A DNA stretch of 64,000 nucleotides. Origin: Luteimonas sp. J29. Its GTDB lineage: Bacteria; Pseudomonadota; Gammaproteobacteria; Xanthomonadales; Xanthomonadaceae. Positions 1 through 8,513 of the stretch are shown here, piece by piece (position 1 is the stretch's first letter; each line of letters opens with the position of its first letter). A program made the position numbers and the translations under genes. The notes under the pieces were generated by a model. That model worked only from the letters and a program-made list of their open reading frames with translations. It ran no database searches and was not told the origin of the DNA. The stretch is from assembly GCF_000472505.1 (NCBI RefSeq), contig NZ_AWZR01000001.1, positions 487,693 through 551,692 on the forward strand, in the 5' to 3' direction.

Positions 1-27
1 ATACCCGTCACGGCACGCGTGCGTGCG

Positions 28-471
28 CTACGCGCCGGCGGCGATCCGGCGGACCAGCCTGGCCTGCAGTTGTTCGAGCTCGCCGCGGTCGCCCTGCTGC
101 GCGGCGTGGACGCGCATGTCCTGTCCCGCGTAGCGCGGGACGATGTGCACGTGGATGTGGAACACGGTCTGTCCCGCGGCGGCGCCGTTGAACTGCGCCA
201 CCTGCACGCCGTCGGGCTGCAGCTCGTCGACGATCGCGCGGGTCAGCCGTTGCACCACCACCATCACCTTGCACAGCGCATCGGTGTCCACGTCGAGCAG
301 GTTGCAGGCGGCCGAGCGCCTGGGGATCACCAGGGTGTGGCCGAAGGACTGCGGATACAGGTCCAGGAAGGCCAGGACGTCGTCGTCCTCGTAGATCCGG
401 TAGCAGGGCGCCTCGCCGCGGATGATCCGCGCGAAGATGTTCTGCGGGTCGTAGGCATCGGTCAGGCTCAT
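28..471 (-). CDS. HIT (histidine triad) family protein
   Basis: A 147-residue protein covering a whole HIT domain. The triad HIHVHIVP lies at residues 105-112 (H105, H107, H109); in this family it forms the catalytic site of nucleotidyl hydrolases/transferases acting on nucleoside phosphoramidates or dinucleoside polyphosphates. The family N-terminus is visible (NIFARIIRGE, residues 11-20). I chose the ATG at 471 because GAGGAG sits about 6 bases upstream and the protein then has family length; a longer in-frame extension to 705 has no homologous look. No signal peptide, so cytoplasmic. It stands alone, with no operon partner on its strand nearby. The physiological substrate cannot be read from sequence. 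Confidence 0.93.
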   Translation of the reverse strand: MSLTDAYDPQNIFARIIRGEAPCYRIYEDDDVLAFLDLYPQSFGHTLVIPRRSAACNLLDVDTDALCKVMVVVQRLTRAIVDELQPDGVQVAQFNGAAAGQTVFHIHVHIVPRYAGQDMRVHAAQQGDRGELEQLQARLVRRIAAGA

Positions 472-715
472 CGGCGGCTCCTCGATCGCCGGGGTGGCGC
501 GGCGACCGCGCCGGGACTGCGGCCATCGCGCAAGGGTCGTGCGCAGTATCGTCCATCGCCCGTGGCGGGAGCCGTGCCGCGCATCGCTGCACAGGCCTTC
601 GGTGTCTGCACACCGCTGCACTCCCCGGCCGGCGTCCGGGTCCGGCCATCCAGGCGCGCGCGACCGGGTGCGCGACCAGCGCGGCAGGCAGGGCCTGGAG
701 ATCATCGCGCGCCGC

Positions 716-943
716 TCAGTCCAGGCGCGCGGCGTAGTCGTCGCGGACGTAGCGGTTGAGGTAGGTGTTCAGCCCGGTGCCGGCCTCGGCCAGGCGCTGC
801 ATCTGCATCACGTGCAGCGCGCCCGGGTGGCGCGCGTCGTAGCGGTAGGTGCCGCCGCGCCGGAAGCGGATGTCGATCCAGCCCGGCCCGCAGGCGTAGG
901 CGACGATGCCCGAGTCGCCCCCGGTCGAGCGGTACGGCTGCAT
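716..943 (-). CDS. KTSC domain-containing small protein
   Basis: A 75-residue protein matching the KTSC-domain layout: a short beta-rich start ending in GGTYRYDARHPGALHVM, then the helix and end RYVRDDY that resemble the family's 'YxYxxVP...Y..l..A.S.G.yfn..I...Y' pattern. KTSC domains are small and of unknown biochemical function, sometimes found near phage or nucleic-acid genes. The start at 943 has AGGA at good spacing; an in-frame ATG at 964 would add seven residues. A related but broken copy lies on the same strand at about 11.7-11.9 kb. No signal peptide. Function unknown. Confidence 0.75.
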   Translation of the reverse strand: MQPYRSTGGDSGIVAYACGPGWIDIRFRRGGTYRYDARHPGALHVMQMQRLAEAGTGLNTYLNRYVRDDYAARLD

Positions 944-1080
944 CGCGGTCCTGGCCCTGCCCATGATGGCGAGGCTGCCAGCCCCGCGCGCACGGACGCG
1001 TGAGCGCAAGGTCGGCAGTTGGATTCCGGAAGACCCCCGCCGGGGCGGGGGCCTGTGTTCCCGGCACGGCCAGGGCGTGC

Positions 1081-3018
1081 TCAGAGGTCGATGCCGAAGC
1101 CGAGGCCGGCCGAGCGTTCGTCGCCGCTGAACGCACCGCCGAGCGAGAACGACGCGCGACCCACGCGCTTGCCGTAGCCCACCGACAGCCCGCGCTCGCC
1201 GCCCTGGAAGCCCACGCCCACGGCGACGCGCCCGCGTTCGCTGCCGGCGCCGGCCGCGTTGATCGCCATGTTGAGCATGGCCGTGCCCATCGCGCCCATG
1301 CGGTCGATGCGGCGGTCCTGGCGGTGCAGGCGGCGGTCGAGCTGGTCGAAGCGGTCCTCCAGCACGGCCATGCGGTCGTTGAGCCCGCCCGCGTCGAAGC
1401 CGATCAGCTGCTGGATCGCCGTGTCGGTGTAGCGGTTGGCCGAGCTCAGCGTGGCCGCGTCGCCGCTGTCCATGTCCTCGCGGATCGCCACTTCGCGCTC
1501 GTCCGTATACGCACCGGCCGAGGCCAGGGTGGCGGTGTCGCCCGCCTCGGAGACCTCGCCGGCAATGGCCTGCACCTGCGCCTCGGTCAGGCCGTCCCCG
1601 CCGCCGGCCGGGCCGGGCGGTCCGACCAGCGACGCCAGCCAGTCGTCCTCGCTGCCGGTGTAGCCGTTGCCCACCGCCACCTCGTAGGCGCTCAGCCCGC
1701 GCGGCCCGGGCGTGCCGCCCGGCGTGGATTCGAGAATGCCGACGCGTTCGTCCAGGCCCGCGAGCGCACCATCGACGGCCGCGAACGCATCGCCCACCGA
1801 GCCGTGGCTGCTGCCCTGGACCACGAACGCCGGCGCCGTCCAGGCACCGCCCGCGAACGCCGCGCCGCCGCCGAGGTAGGACGCGACGGTGCTGCCCATC
1901 GCGTGCAGCTGGGCCACGTTCACCGCATCGGTGGCTGCCGTGCCGGCGGCGACGCGGACCAGCCGCCGCTCGCTGCCCGCGTCGCCGAAGGACACGGTAT
2001 CGGCCTCGGTGGCTACCGCGCCGTTGCCGATCGCGACGGCATTGGCGGCCGCGGAGCCGACCTCGGTGTTGCGGCCGATCGCGATGCCGTCCGCGGCGAG
2101 CGCCCGGGCATTGCGGCCGACGGCGACGGTGTCGTCCGCCGCGGCCCGGTTCTCGTAGCCGATCGCGACGCTGTAGCGCCCTTCCGCGGTGGCCGTGTCG
2201 CCGAAGGCGCTCGAACTGATGCCGCTCGCCCCGGCGCCCGATCCGACCGCCACGGCCCCCGCGCCGCTGGCGCTGCTGCTTGATCCCATCGCGATGGACA
2301 CAACGGCGGTGGCGCTGTTGTTGCTGCCGACGGCCACGCTGCCCATGGCCGATGCCGTGTTCTGGAAGCCGAACGCGACGCTCAGCTGCCCGCCCGCGTC
2401 GTTGTTGCGGCCGAACGCGGAACTGTTGCCGCCGCTGGCGGTGTTGTTGGAGCCGAACGCGCTGTCGCCGGTGCCGCTGGCGGTGTTGCCGATGCCGAAC
2501 GCCATCGCGGTGAAGCCGCTGGCGGTGTTGTCGCGACCGAAGCCGGCGGCATTGTCGCCGGCGACCTCGTTGGCCGCGCCGAAGGCGCCGCTGTTGCTCC
2601 CGGTCACCGTATTGCTGCGGCCGAAGGCGTTGCTGGAACTGCCGTCGACGGTATTGCGCGCGCCGAACGCGCTGGAGTCGCCGGCGCCGCTGACAGTGTT
2701 GCCCCAGCCGAACGCGCTGGCCCGGGTGGCGCGGGCGATGTTGCCGTAGCCGAAGGCGTTGCTCTCGACGGCGCTGGCGTTGTTGCCGCGGCCATAGGCA
2801 TTGGCGGCGGGGCTGCAGGTACTGTTGCGATCGCCGTGCTCGTTGCCCTGGGTGCGGATCAGGGTGTCGCCGCTCTGCTCCCACGCGCCGGTGGCGTCGT
2901 TGAACGTCCAGCAGCCGGGGCCGGCGGGATCGGCCCTGGCCGCGGGCACCGCGACGGTCAGGCCGATAGCCAGCGCCAGCGGCGCGAGCGGCAGCAGGGT
3001 ACGGGAATTCGGGGTCAT
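1081..3018 (-). CDS. YadA-like trimeric autotransporter adhesin (type Vc)
   Basis: A 645-residue surface adhesin. Residues 1-29 form a Sec signal peptide ending ARA. About residues 60-370 are a long run of degenerate 14-residue YadA-head repeats with the SAFG/NTASG pattern, which stack into a left-handed beta-roll. A neck/stalk motif DAVNVAQL follows, then a Gly/Pro-rich segment with GPPGPAG and GTPGPRG, a coiled coil (LEDRFDQLDRRLHRQDRR), and a C-terminal YadA membrane anchor of about 70 residues ending GFGIDL. Trimers insert in the outer membrane and display the head for attachment or autoaggregation. GGAGAT precedes the ATG. The collagen-like segment with SAYEVAVGNGYTG is unusual inside a stalk. 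It is monocistronic; 146 bases separate it from the kinase gene downstream. Confidence 0.93.
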   Translation of the reverse strand: MTPNSRTLLPLAPLALAIGLTVAVPAARADPAGPGCWTFNDATGAWEQSGDTLIRTQGNEHGDRNSTCSPAANAYGRGNNASAVESNAFGYGNIARATRASAFGWGNTVSGAGDSSAFGARNTVDGSSSNAFGRSNTVTGSNSGAFGAANEVAGDNAAGFGRDNTASGFTAMAFGIGNTASGTGDSAFGSNNTASGGNSSAFGRNNDAGGQLSVAFGFQNTASAMGSVAVGSNNSATAVVSIAMGSSSSASGAGAVAVGSGAGASGISSSAFGDTATAEGRYSVAIGYENRAAADDTVAVGRNARALAADGIAIGRNTEVGSAAANAVAIGNGAVATEADTVSFGDAGSERRLVRVAAGTAATDAVNVAQLHAMGSTVASYLGGGAAFAGGAWTAPAFVVQGSSHGSVGDAFAAVDGALAGLDERVGILESTPGGTPGPRGLSAYEVAVGNGYTGSEDDWLASLVGPPGPAGGGDGLTEAQVQAIAGEVSEAGDTATLASAGAYTDEREVAIREDMDSGDAATLSSANRYTDTAIQQLIGFDAGGLNDRMAVLEDRFDQLDRRLHRQDRRIDRMGAMGTAMLNMAINAAGAGSERGRVAVGVGFQGGERGLSVGYGKRVGRASFSLGGAFSGDERSAGLGFGIDL

Positions 3019-3164
3019 GCCGTGGATCTCCTGGTTCGATTGGCTGGATGCGTGCCGCATGCCTGCTCGAGGCGCGGACGTCCATCCACGAGATCCGGGG
3101 ACGGGAACTGACAGGGGGTGCCGGCGGGCCGTCGGGCCGCCTTCGGCAGTCGGCAGGCCTGCCG

Positions 3165-5786
3165 TCAGGGCAGGACGAGGCAGCTGGCGTCCGCGGGCGC
3201 GGCGATGCACGCCGCCAGCGGGGGACGCTGCGCCTGCTGGCCCAGTTCGGCGACCAGCGCGTCGTGCGCGCGCTCGTCGCCGGTCGCGTGGGCGAGCAGC
3301 AGCGAGAGCATCCATGGCCGCATCCAGTAGCGGCCCTCGGGGTCGGGTGGGTTCGACGCGCGCAGCGCGGCGGCGCGCCGGGCCGCGGAGGTGTGGTCGC
3401 CCCGCGCGTAGTCGAGTTCGGCGAAGGCCTGCCCATGGGCCATGGGCGTGGTGGCGTCCGCCCCTGCAGCGCAGCCGGCCAGGATCGCAGCCGCGTCGGC
3501 CAGGCGGCCGGCTCGGACCAGCACGCTCGCCTGCGTTCCGCAGCTGGACTGCCCGGTCGGCGTGTCGCGCAGGCCAAGTTCGCCCAGGATCTCCCAGCTG
3601 CGGTCCAGGTCCCGCAGCGCGGCCCCGTGGTCGCCGAGGGCCGTATGCACATAACCCGAGAACATGAAGCACGCCTGCACGTGCAGGTCGCTCAGGCCGA
3701 GTTCGCGGGAGATGCCGTTGGCGGTGGCGTAGTGCGGCGCGGCCTCGTCGTAGCGGCCGCGCAGGTGCAGCAGCGCGGCGAGCTGGCAGTGCGCCGCGGC
3801 GCGGTTGTCGTGCGGACGCTGGTACACGCGCTCGGCGAGGCGGACCGCTTCGGACGCGACTTCCTCGGCGCGTGCGAACTCGCCGGCGCGGCTGAGGGTC
3901 GGCACCTGGTCGGCGAGGGTGGCGACATACATGCCGCTGTCCGGCCCATCGATCTCGCGCGACAGGCGCAGGTGCTCCTCGGCCAGCGCCACCAGGCGCC
4001 CGGTCTCTTCGGGCGCGGTCACGCTGAGCGCGGCGGTCAGGCCGTCGAGCGCGGTCAGGTGCAGCTCCGTGTTTTCCAGTCCGTGCGCGGGCAGCGCCTG
4101 GATCACGTCCTCGAACGCGGCAAGCGCCGCTTCCGGATCGCCCGCGAACAGGGCCATCCCGAGGGCGACCGTGGCGTCGAGTCGCGGCTGCGGGTCCCCG
4201 GTCAGCGACTCGTGCCGCTCGCCCAGTTCGACGGCCGTGCGCGCATGGCGCAGCGAGGACTCGCCGTCACCGAGGTGGCGTGCCAGTTCGCTCAGGACCT
4301 GTTCGACCTGCACGCGCTCGCGGGAGGCGCCCGGCGCGTGGCTGGCGAACAGGTTGCGCGCCTGCACCAGGTCCTCGCGCGCCCGGTCGAATTCGTTCAG
4401 GCGCAGCCGGGCCTCGCCGGTGAGCAGCAGGATGTCGGCGGCCGCGAGTGGATCGGTGGCCAGGAGCGTCGAGCGCGCGCGCTGCGCGCCCTCGTCGAGC
4501 AGGTCCAGCGCGGTCGGCACGCCGCCGGCCGCGGGCCGGGTGGACGCGAACACGCGCTGCAGGAAATCGCGCACCAGGATCGCGCGCTGCGCCTGGACCT
4601 GCGCGTTCTCCGCTTCGCGGCGGGTCTGCCCGGCCTGCCACACGGTGGCGCCGATGCCGGCGGCCAGGCTGGCGGCCAGCAGCAGCGACGCGGCGACGCC
4701 GACGCGGTTGCGCGCGGCGAACTTGCGCGCGCGGTAGCCCCAGCCGGGCGTCTGCGCCAGCACCGGCAGGCCGTCGAGCCAGCGGCGCAGGTCGTCGGCC
4801 AGCGCCTCGGCGGTGGAATAGCGCTGCCCCGGTTCCTCGGCCAGGGCCTTGAGCAGGACCCGGTCCAGGTCGCTGCGCAGCGGCACGTAGTGGCGGTGGT
4901 AGGCGTCGGAGGCCTGGCGCACCAGCAGCGAGGGGCGGGTGGTGTCGCTGCCGTCGGTGGCCGATTGCGGCGTACGCCCGGTCAGCAGCCGGTGCAGCAG
5001 GGCGCCCAGGCCGTAGATGTCGATCGCGGTGCTGGCCTGGTCGCCGCGCAGCTGCTCGGGCGCCGCGTAGCCGGGGGTCATGGCGCGCCACATGGTCTGG
5101 GTGCGTTCGCCGGTGGCGTCGGCGAACTGGCCGATGCCGAAGTCGAGCAGGCGCACGTGGCCGGCCGCGTCCACCAGCACGTTCGACGGCTTGAGGTCGC
5201 GGTGGATCACTAGGTTGCGGTGCGCGTAGGCCACCGCGTCGCAGACCTGCAGGTACAGACGCACGATGGTGCGCGCGTCCAGGCCGTGGCTGTCGCAATA
5301 GCGGTCGATGCGTTCGCCCTCCACCAGCGGCATCGCCAGCCAGCAGGTGCCGTCGTCGGCCACGCCCGAGTCGACCAGCGCGGCGGCGTTGGGGTGGTTG
5401 AGGCGGGCCAGGATCTCGGTCTCGCGCTGGAAGCGTTCGCGCCCCGCGGCGCCCAGCGCGCCGAGCGTCAGCACCTTCAGCGCCGCCTGCTGGCGCGCCG
5501 CGCCGCGTTCGCGCCAGGCGCGGTGGACCACGGCCATGCCGCCGCGGCCCAGCTCCTCCTCCAGCGTCCATCCGCCCAGGCGCCGGCCGGCCAGGCCGCC
5601 GCTGGCCGGATCGAGCGCGGCGCTGGGCCGCAGGTGCGCGGCGATCAGTTGCTCGAGCCGGCGGCGTACCGGCTCCGGTGCGTCCAGGGCCGCCAGCCAG
5701 GCCTCGCGACCGGTTCCGGGCAGGTCCAGCCACTGGTCGAAGAGCGCATCGGCCTGCCGCCACTGCGCCAGCTTGTCAGGCTCCAT
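3165..5786 (-). CDS. Membrane-anchored Ser/Thr protein kinase with C-terminal TPR region
   Basis: An 873-residue Hanks-type kinase. Visible motifs: glycine loop GRGGMA (80-85), invariant Lys in ALKVL (104), catalytic loop HRDLKPSN (195-202), DFG (215-217), APE (242-244). A transmembrane helix follows at about 361-383, and the C-terminal half is alpha-helical with TPR character, so the TPR part should be periplasmic. Its start codon lies inside the end of the upstream ECF sigma gene (11-base overlap), implying translational coupling. In Xanthomonas citri the equivalent pair is EcfK/PknS, where the kinase phosphorylates and activates an ECF43-type sigma factor that lacks an anti-sigma; the same arrangement here suggests the same logic. 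The signal sensed is unknown. Confidence 0.92.
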   Translation of the reverse strand: MEPDKLAQWRQADALFDQWLDLPGTGREAWLAALDAPEPVRRRLEQLIAAHLRPSAALDPASGGLAGRRLGGWTLEEELGRGGMAVVHRAWRERGAARQQAALKVLTLGALGAAGRERFQRETEILARLNHPNAAALVDSGVADDGTCWLAMPLVEGERIDRYCDSHGLDARTIVRLYLQVCDAVAYAHRNLVIHRDLKPSNVLVDAAGHVRLLDFGIGQFADATGERTQTMWRAMTPGYAAPEQLRGDQASTAIDIYGLGALLHRLLTGRTPQSATDGSDTTRPSLLVRQASDAYHRHYVPLRSDLDRVLLKALAEEPGQRYSTAEALADDLRRWLDGLPVLAQTPGWGYRARKFAARNRVGVAASLLLAASLAAGIGATVWQAGQTRREAENAQVQAQRAILVRDFLQRVFASTRPAAGGVPTALDLLDEGAQRARSTLLATDPLAAADILLLTGEARLRLNEFDRAREDLVQARNLFASHAPGASRERVQVEQVLSELARHLGDGESSLRHARTAVELGERHESLTGDPQPRLDATVALGMALFAGDPEAALAAFEDVIQALPAHGLENTELHLTALDGLTAALSVTAPEETGRLVALAEEHLRLSREIDGPDSGMYVATLADQVPTLSRAGEFARAEEVASEAVRLAERVYQRPHDNRAAAHCQLAALLHLRGRYDEAAPHYATANGISRELGLSDLHVQACFMFSGYVHTALGDHGAALRDLDRSWEILGELGLRDTPTGQSSCGTQASVLVRAGRLADAAAILAGCAAGADATTPMAHGQAFAELDYARGDHTSAARRAAALRASNPPDPEGRYWMRPWMLSLLLAHATGDERAHDALVAELGQQAQRPPLAACIAAPADASCLVLP

Positions 5787-6357
5787 CGCGCACCCCGTTG
5801 CCCGCTTCGTCATCGAGCATCGCCTGCAGGAATGCGCGCGCGCGGTCCCATTCCCGGTAGACGGTGCGCTCGGAGATGTCGAGCATCGAGGCGATGTCGG
5901 CGAACTCCATGCCCGCCAGCCAGCGCAGCTCCACGATCTGGCGCCGCCGCGGGCTGATGGCGTCCAGCGCCTGCAGGCCCTGCTCCAGCGCGAGCATGCT
6001 GGTGCGCGCCTGCGGTGCGTCGGGGATCCGGTCGTCGAGGCTGACCATGACCTGGTCGCCGCCGCGCTTGCCGGTGGCGCGCTGGCGCGCGTGCTCGACC
6101 AGGATCCAGCGCATCGCCCGCGCCGAGGCGGCGAAGAAGTGCTGGCGATCGACCACCGACAGCGGCGCGCCCTGGCTGATGCGCAGGAACAGCTCGTGCA
6201 CCAGCACCGTCGGGGTAAGGGTGGAGTCGCGCCCGGCCATGCGCGAACCGGCCAGTCGCCGCAGCTCCGGGTACAGGGCTTCGAACACCGCATCCATGCG
6301 CGCTGTTCCGCCATCGCGCGCCTGCGCGAGCAGCTGGGTGATGTCTTCGCCTGGCAC
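5776..6357 (-). CDS. ECF sigma factor, ECF43-like, paired with Ser/Thr kinase
   Basis: A 193-residue sigma-70 family protein. The sigma-2 region covers about residues 25-95 (LTPTVLVHELFLRI, then FFAASARAMRWILVEHARQ) and the sigma-4 helix-turn-helix about 130-185 (FADIASMLDISERTVYREW). The wording is characteristic of the TIGR02999-type group (ECF43) rather than RpoE-like factors. There is no anti-sigma gene nearby. Instead the gene overlaps the downstream kinase by 11 bases. By analogy with EcfK of X. citri, activity probably depends on phosphorylation by the partner kinase. Regulon unknown; the nearby YadA adhesin is a candidate only because of position. Confidence 0.9.
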   Translation of the reverse strand: MPGEDITQLLAQARDGGTARMDAVFEALYPELRRLAGSRMAGRDSTLTPTVLVHELFLRISQGAPLSVVDRQHFFAASARAMRWILVEHARQRATGKRGGDQVMVSLDDRIPDAPQARTSMLALEQGLQALDAISPRRRQIVELRWLAGMEFADIASMLDISERTVYREWDRARAFLQAMLDDEAGNGVRDGA

Positions 6358-6432
6358 GCCTTGCGACCTGGTGGCTCGCGGCCGACGCTAGCATCCGCCC
6401 GGATGGGGCGCAAACCGCCGCGGTGGCGTGGC

Positions 6433-7290
6433 TCAGGCCACGGGGCGATCCCCGGCCTCGTTCCCCAGCGCGAGGTAGGCGCGGCGCACGACGTCGGCGC
6501 CGTAGCGGCGCTCCAGCCGGCGCACCGTGAAGTGCCCCTGGGCCATGGCCTGGAAATGGCGCATGAACAGCGTGTTGAGCGTGGCGCCGGTGACCGCGCC
6601 GACCAGCGGCACCGCCTGCAGCGCCAGCTTCTGGCTCACGTTGACCGAGAACCGCGAGGCGATCGCCGACAGCAGCTGCACGATCAGCGGCCCGCCCTTG
6701 CCGACCAGGCCGTGCACGGCCACGTACTCGGCCGCCGCCGCGACCTGCTGCGCCAGCACCGCGCGCGCCGCGAAGTAGCCGGATTCCGCGCCGTCGTCGC
6801 TGCTGCTGCGCCCGCCCATGGTCAGCACCTCGAAGCAGGCCAGGGTCGTGGCGCGATCGTCCAGCGATTCGCCCTCGGCGCGCGCGATCTCTGCGATCGA
6901 ACGCAGGATCACCGTGGTGGTCACCGGCAGCTCCACCGCCAGCCCGGCGAGGCCGAACGCGCCTCCGGCCGCGCCGCTCGCCGCCGCGACCAGGGCATGG
7001 GTGCGCGTGCGCGGCGGACGCGCGCCGCGCTTGTCGAGCGTGGCCACGGCGGCGCGCAGCGACTGGTGCAGGGCAGAGCGCACCAGCGCATTGACCAGGC
7101 GCGTGGCGGGCGCGGGCAGGCGCCGGGTCATCACGTACTCGAGCGGCGCGCCGACGGCGTTGGCCAGCTGCGCGGCCAGCCCGGGCGTCTCCAGCCGGGC
7201 GTGGGCGCGCCGCAACTCCTCGTACGCCGCTGGATCGAGACCGGTATCGCCGTCGGGCAACGGCAGCGCAACGGGCAGGGGATGGCTCAT
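6433..7290 (-). CDS. EcsC family protein
   Basis: A 285-residue, mostly helical protein matching the EcsC family: EYVMTRRLP, then an Ala/Gly-rich hydrophobic stretch around residues 105-150 (AASGAAGGAFGLAGLAVELPV), and the C-terminal part with VPLVGAVTGATLN and FMRHF. In Bacillus, EcsC is encoded with the EcsAB ABC transporter, but stand-alone proteobacterial homologues like this one have no assigned function. The hydrophobic patches suggest peripheral or weak membrane association. It stands alone between the sigma factor and the rof-like gene. Confidence 0.85.
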   Translation of the reverse strand: MSHPLPVALPLPDGDTGLDPAAYEELRRAHARLETPGLAAQLANAVGAPLEYVMTRRLPAPATRLVNALVRSALHQSLRAAVATLDKRGARPPRTRTHALVAAASGAAGGAFGLAGLAVELPVTTTVILRSIAEIARAEGESLDDRATTLACFEVLTMGGRSSSDDGAESGYFAARAVLAQQVAAAAEYVAVHGLVGKGGPLIVQLLSAIASRFSVNVSQKLALQAVPLVGAVTGATLNTLFMRHFQAMAQGHFTVRRLERRYGADVVRRAYLALGNEAGDRPVA

Positions 7291-7357
7291 GGGAACACGG
7301 TAGCAGCGTCCGGCCGCGGTGGCGCCCGGACGGGGTGGGTGGATCCGGCAGCGGGCG

Positions 7358-7615
7358 TCAGTGCGGCTGGCCCGCGAGGCGGTTGCCGTCGACGGCGACG
7401 ATGCGGTCCAGCCGCACCCATTCGCCGGAGCCGAGCCGGACGTGCTCGGCGCCGTCCCGGGTCACGACGTCGAGCACCCGTGCGTGCAGGCGCCGCAGCG
7501 CGCCACCCTCGTCGATGAACTCGACGAGCGCAGGCGCACGGCGCGTGGCGGTCGCCTCGATCACGTCGAGCAGGTTGCAGGAAGCGGGTTGGACGAGGGC
7601 AGGGGTCTGGCTCAT
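7358..7615 (-). CDS. rof: Rof-like Rho-binding antiterminator
   Basis: An 85-residue protein whose core lines up with E. coli Rof: a CN(x)D start (SCNLLDVIEA), a beta strand with charged tail (PALVEFIDEGG), ARVLDVVTRDGAEHVRL, and the ending EWVRLDRIVAV, which parallels RELRLDKI of Rof. Rof folds as a small Sm-like barrel, binds the primary RNA site of Rho and inhibits termination. The start is the ATG at 7615, immediately after a run of G/C without a strong Shine-Dalgarno. No close operon partner. The alignment is by eye, so the family assignment is good but not certain. Confidence 0.68.
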   Translation of the reverse strand: MSQTPALVQPASCNLLDVIEATATRRAPALVEFIDEGGALRRLHARVLDVVTRDGAEHVRLGSGEWVRLDRIVAVDGNRLAGQPH

Positions 7616-8513
7616 GGGGGCAGGGACGCGGGCACGGGGCGCGGCGTGACAGGGAACCGTCGGGGTCGCGCCCGGGGGGACGCAGGCGCACGACGTTGCC
7701 ATGCCGCGCCTGAGCGGATCGTGATGGAGGCGTGGTGCCACGAAAGGGCGTCGCCGCCGGCCCGCTCCCGGATGTCGCCGCCGCGGTGCGTGGGAAGGTG
7801 CGGCCTGCGACGGTCCGTTCGTCCTCCCGTGTGCCCGGCGGGAAGCGCGGGGGCGCCCGCGAGGCCGTGAACGCCGTGCCGGCACGCCGGCCGGGAGAGC
7901 CCCCTGGGCGACGTCCATCGCCGCGCGACGAATGCGGGCGTTGCGCCATCGCCCGGGACGTGCGCCGTCCGCGTTCGAATGGCGCTGGACCGGCACGATG
8001 CGCTGCACCATCGTGCGGGCAGGAGCGTCAATGGCGAACGTCGCTGCCGCGCGCCGACCGCGAAAACGAGTGGATGGTTCCGGGCGCAACGATCAATGCG
8101 TAAAGGGCGGATGCAGGCGTCGTAAAAAACCCGTATGCCTCGCGCGGCGAGCGCCAGTCGCGCGCGCGAACCGCGAACGCCGTCGCTTTTCCCGCCCCTG
8201 CCCGGTGATTTACTTGCGCCGCCGACTGGTAGCGCTACCAATGCCGGTCGGCGCCTGCACACAAGTCCATACAAGCGCGACAGCGCAGCAGGCCGTAGCG
8301 GTACACCCAGGGAGGGATATGCCGTGTCGACCAGTCCAGGCCCACGCCGCCCGCCGTGGCGGCGTCCGATCCGCAGCCCGTCGCCGCCGGATCCACGCCA
8401 CCGGGCGCATGCCACCGCGTGCCGCCACGGGCCTGGCGCCCTCCGAACCAACCCCTGACCCGCGCCCCGTCCGCACGCGGTCCGCGGCGCGGGCGCATCT
8501 TCGGAGACCCAAC
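7616..8513. other. 898-base gap: no convincing gene, long xylanase upstream region
   Basis: Open frames on both strands here show no family motif, start site or protein-like composition, and I call none of them. The stretch serves as the upstream region of the xylanase gene; its one clear element is the palindrome at 8227-8240. Around 8090-8130 there is an AT-richer spot (cgtaaaaaacccgta) that could belong to a promoter, but no clear -35/-10 pair was found. Confidence 0.6.
8227..8240. promoter_or_regulatory. xyl-box-like LacI-family operator
   Basis: The perfect 14-base palindrome TGGTAGCGCTACCA. It differs at two positions or fewer from the xyl-box (TGGTAGCGCTAACA) described for the LacI-type repressor XylR in Xanthomonas campestris. 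It lies 274 bases upstream of the GH11 xylanase start, which fits derepression by xylan breakdown products. No xylR gene is in the window. Confidence 0.75.

Noticed and set aside
716..3652. Very long minus-strand frame parallel to the YadA gene
   Set aside because: GC-rich DNA leaves many antisense and shifted frames open. The text is Arg/Pro/Gly noise; only its 3' tail (KTSC protein) is real.
3048..5213. 721-codon plus-strand frame opposite the kinase
   Set aside because: His/Gln/Arg/Gly-rich shadow without start signal or motif; the kinase on the other strand has all its motifs.
5787..6413. Extension of the kinase through the sigma gene region
   Set aside because: The extra residues are a frame-shifted reading of the sigma factor; the kinase starts at the overlapping ATG.
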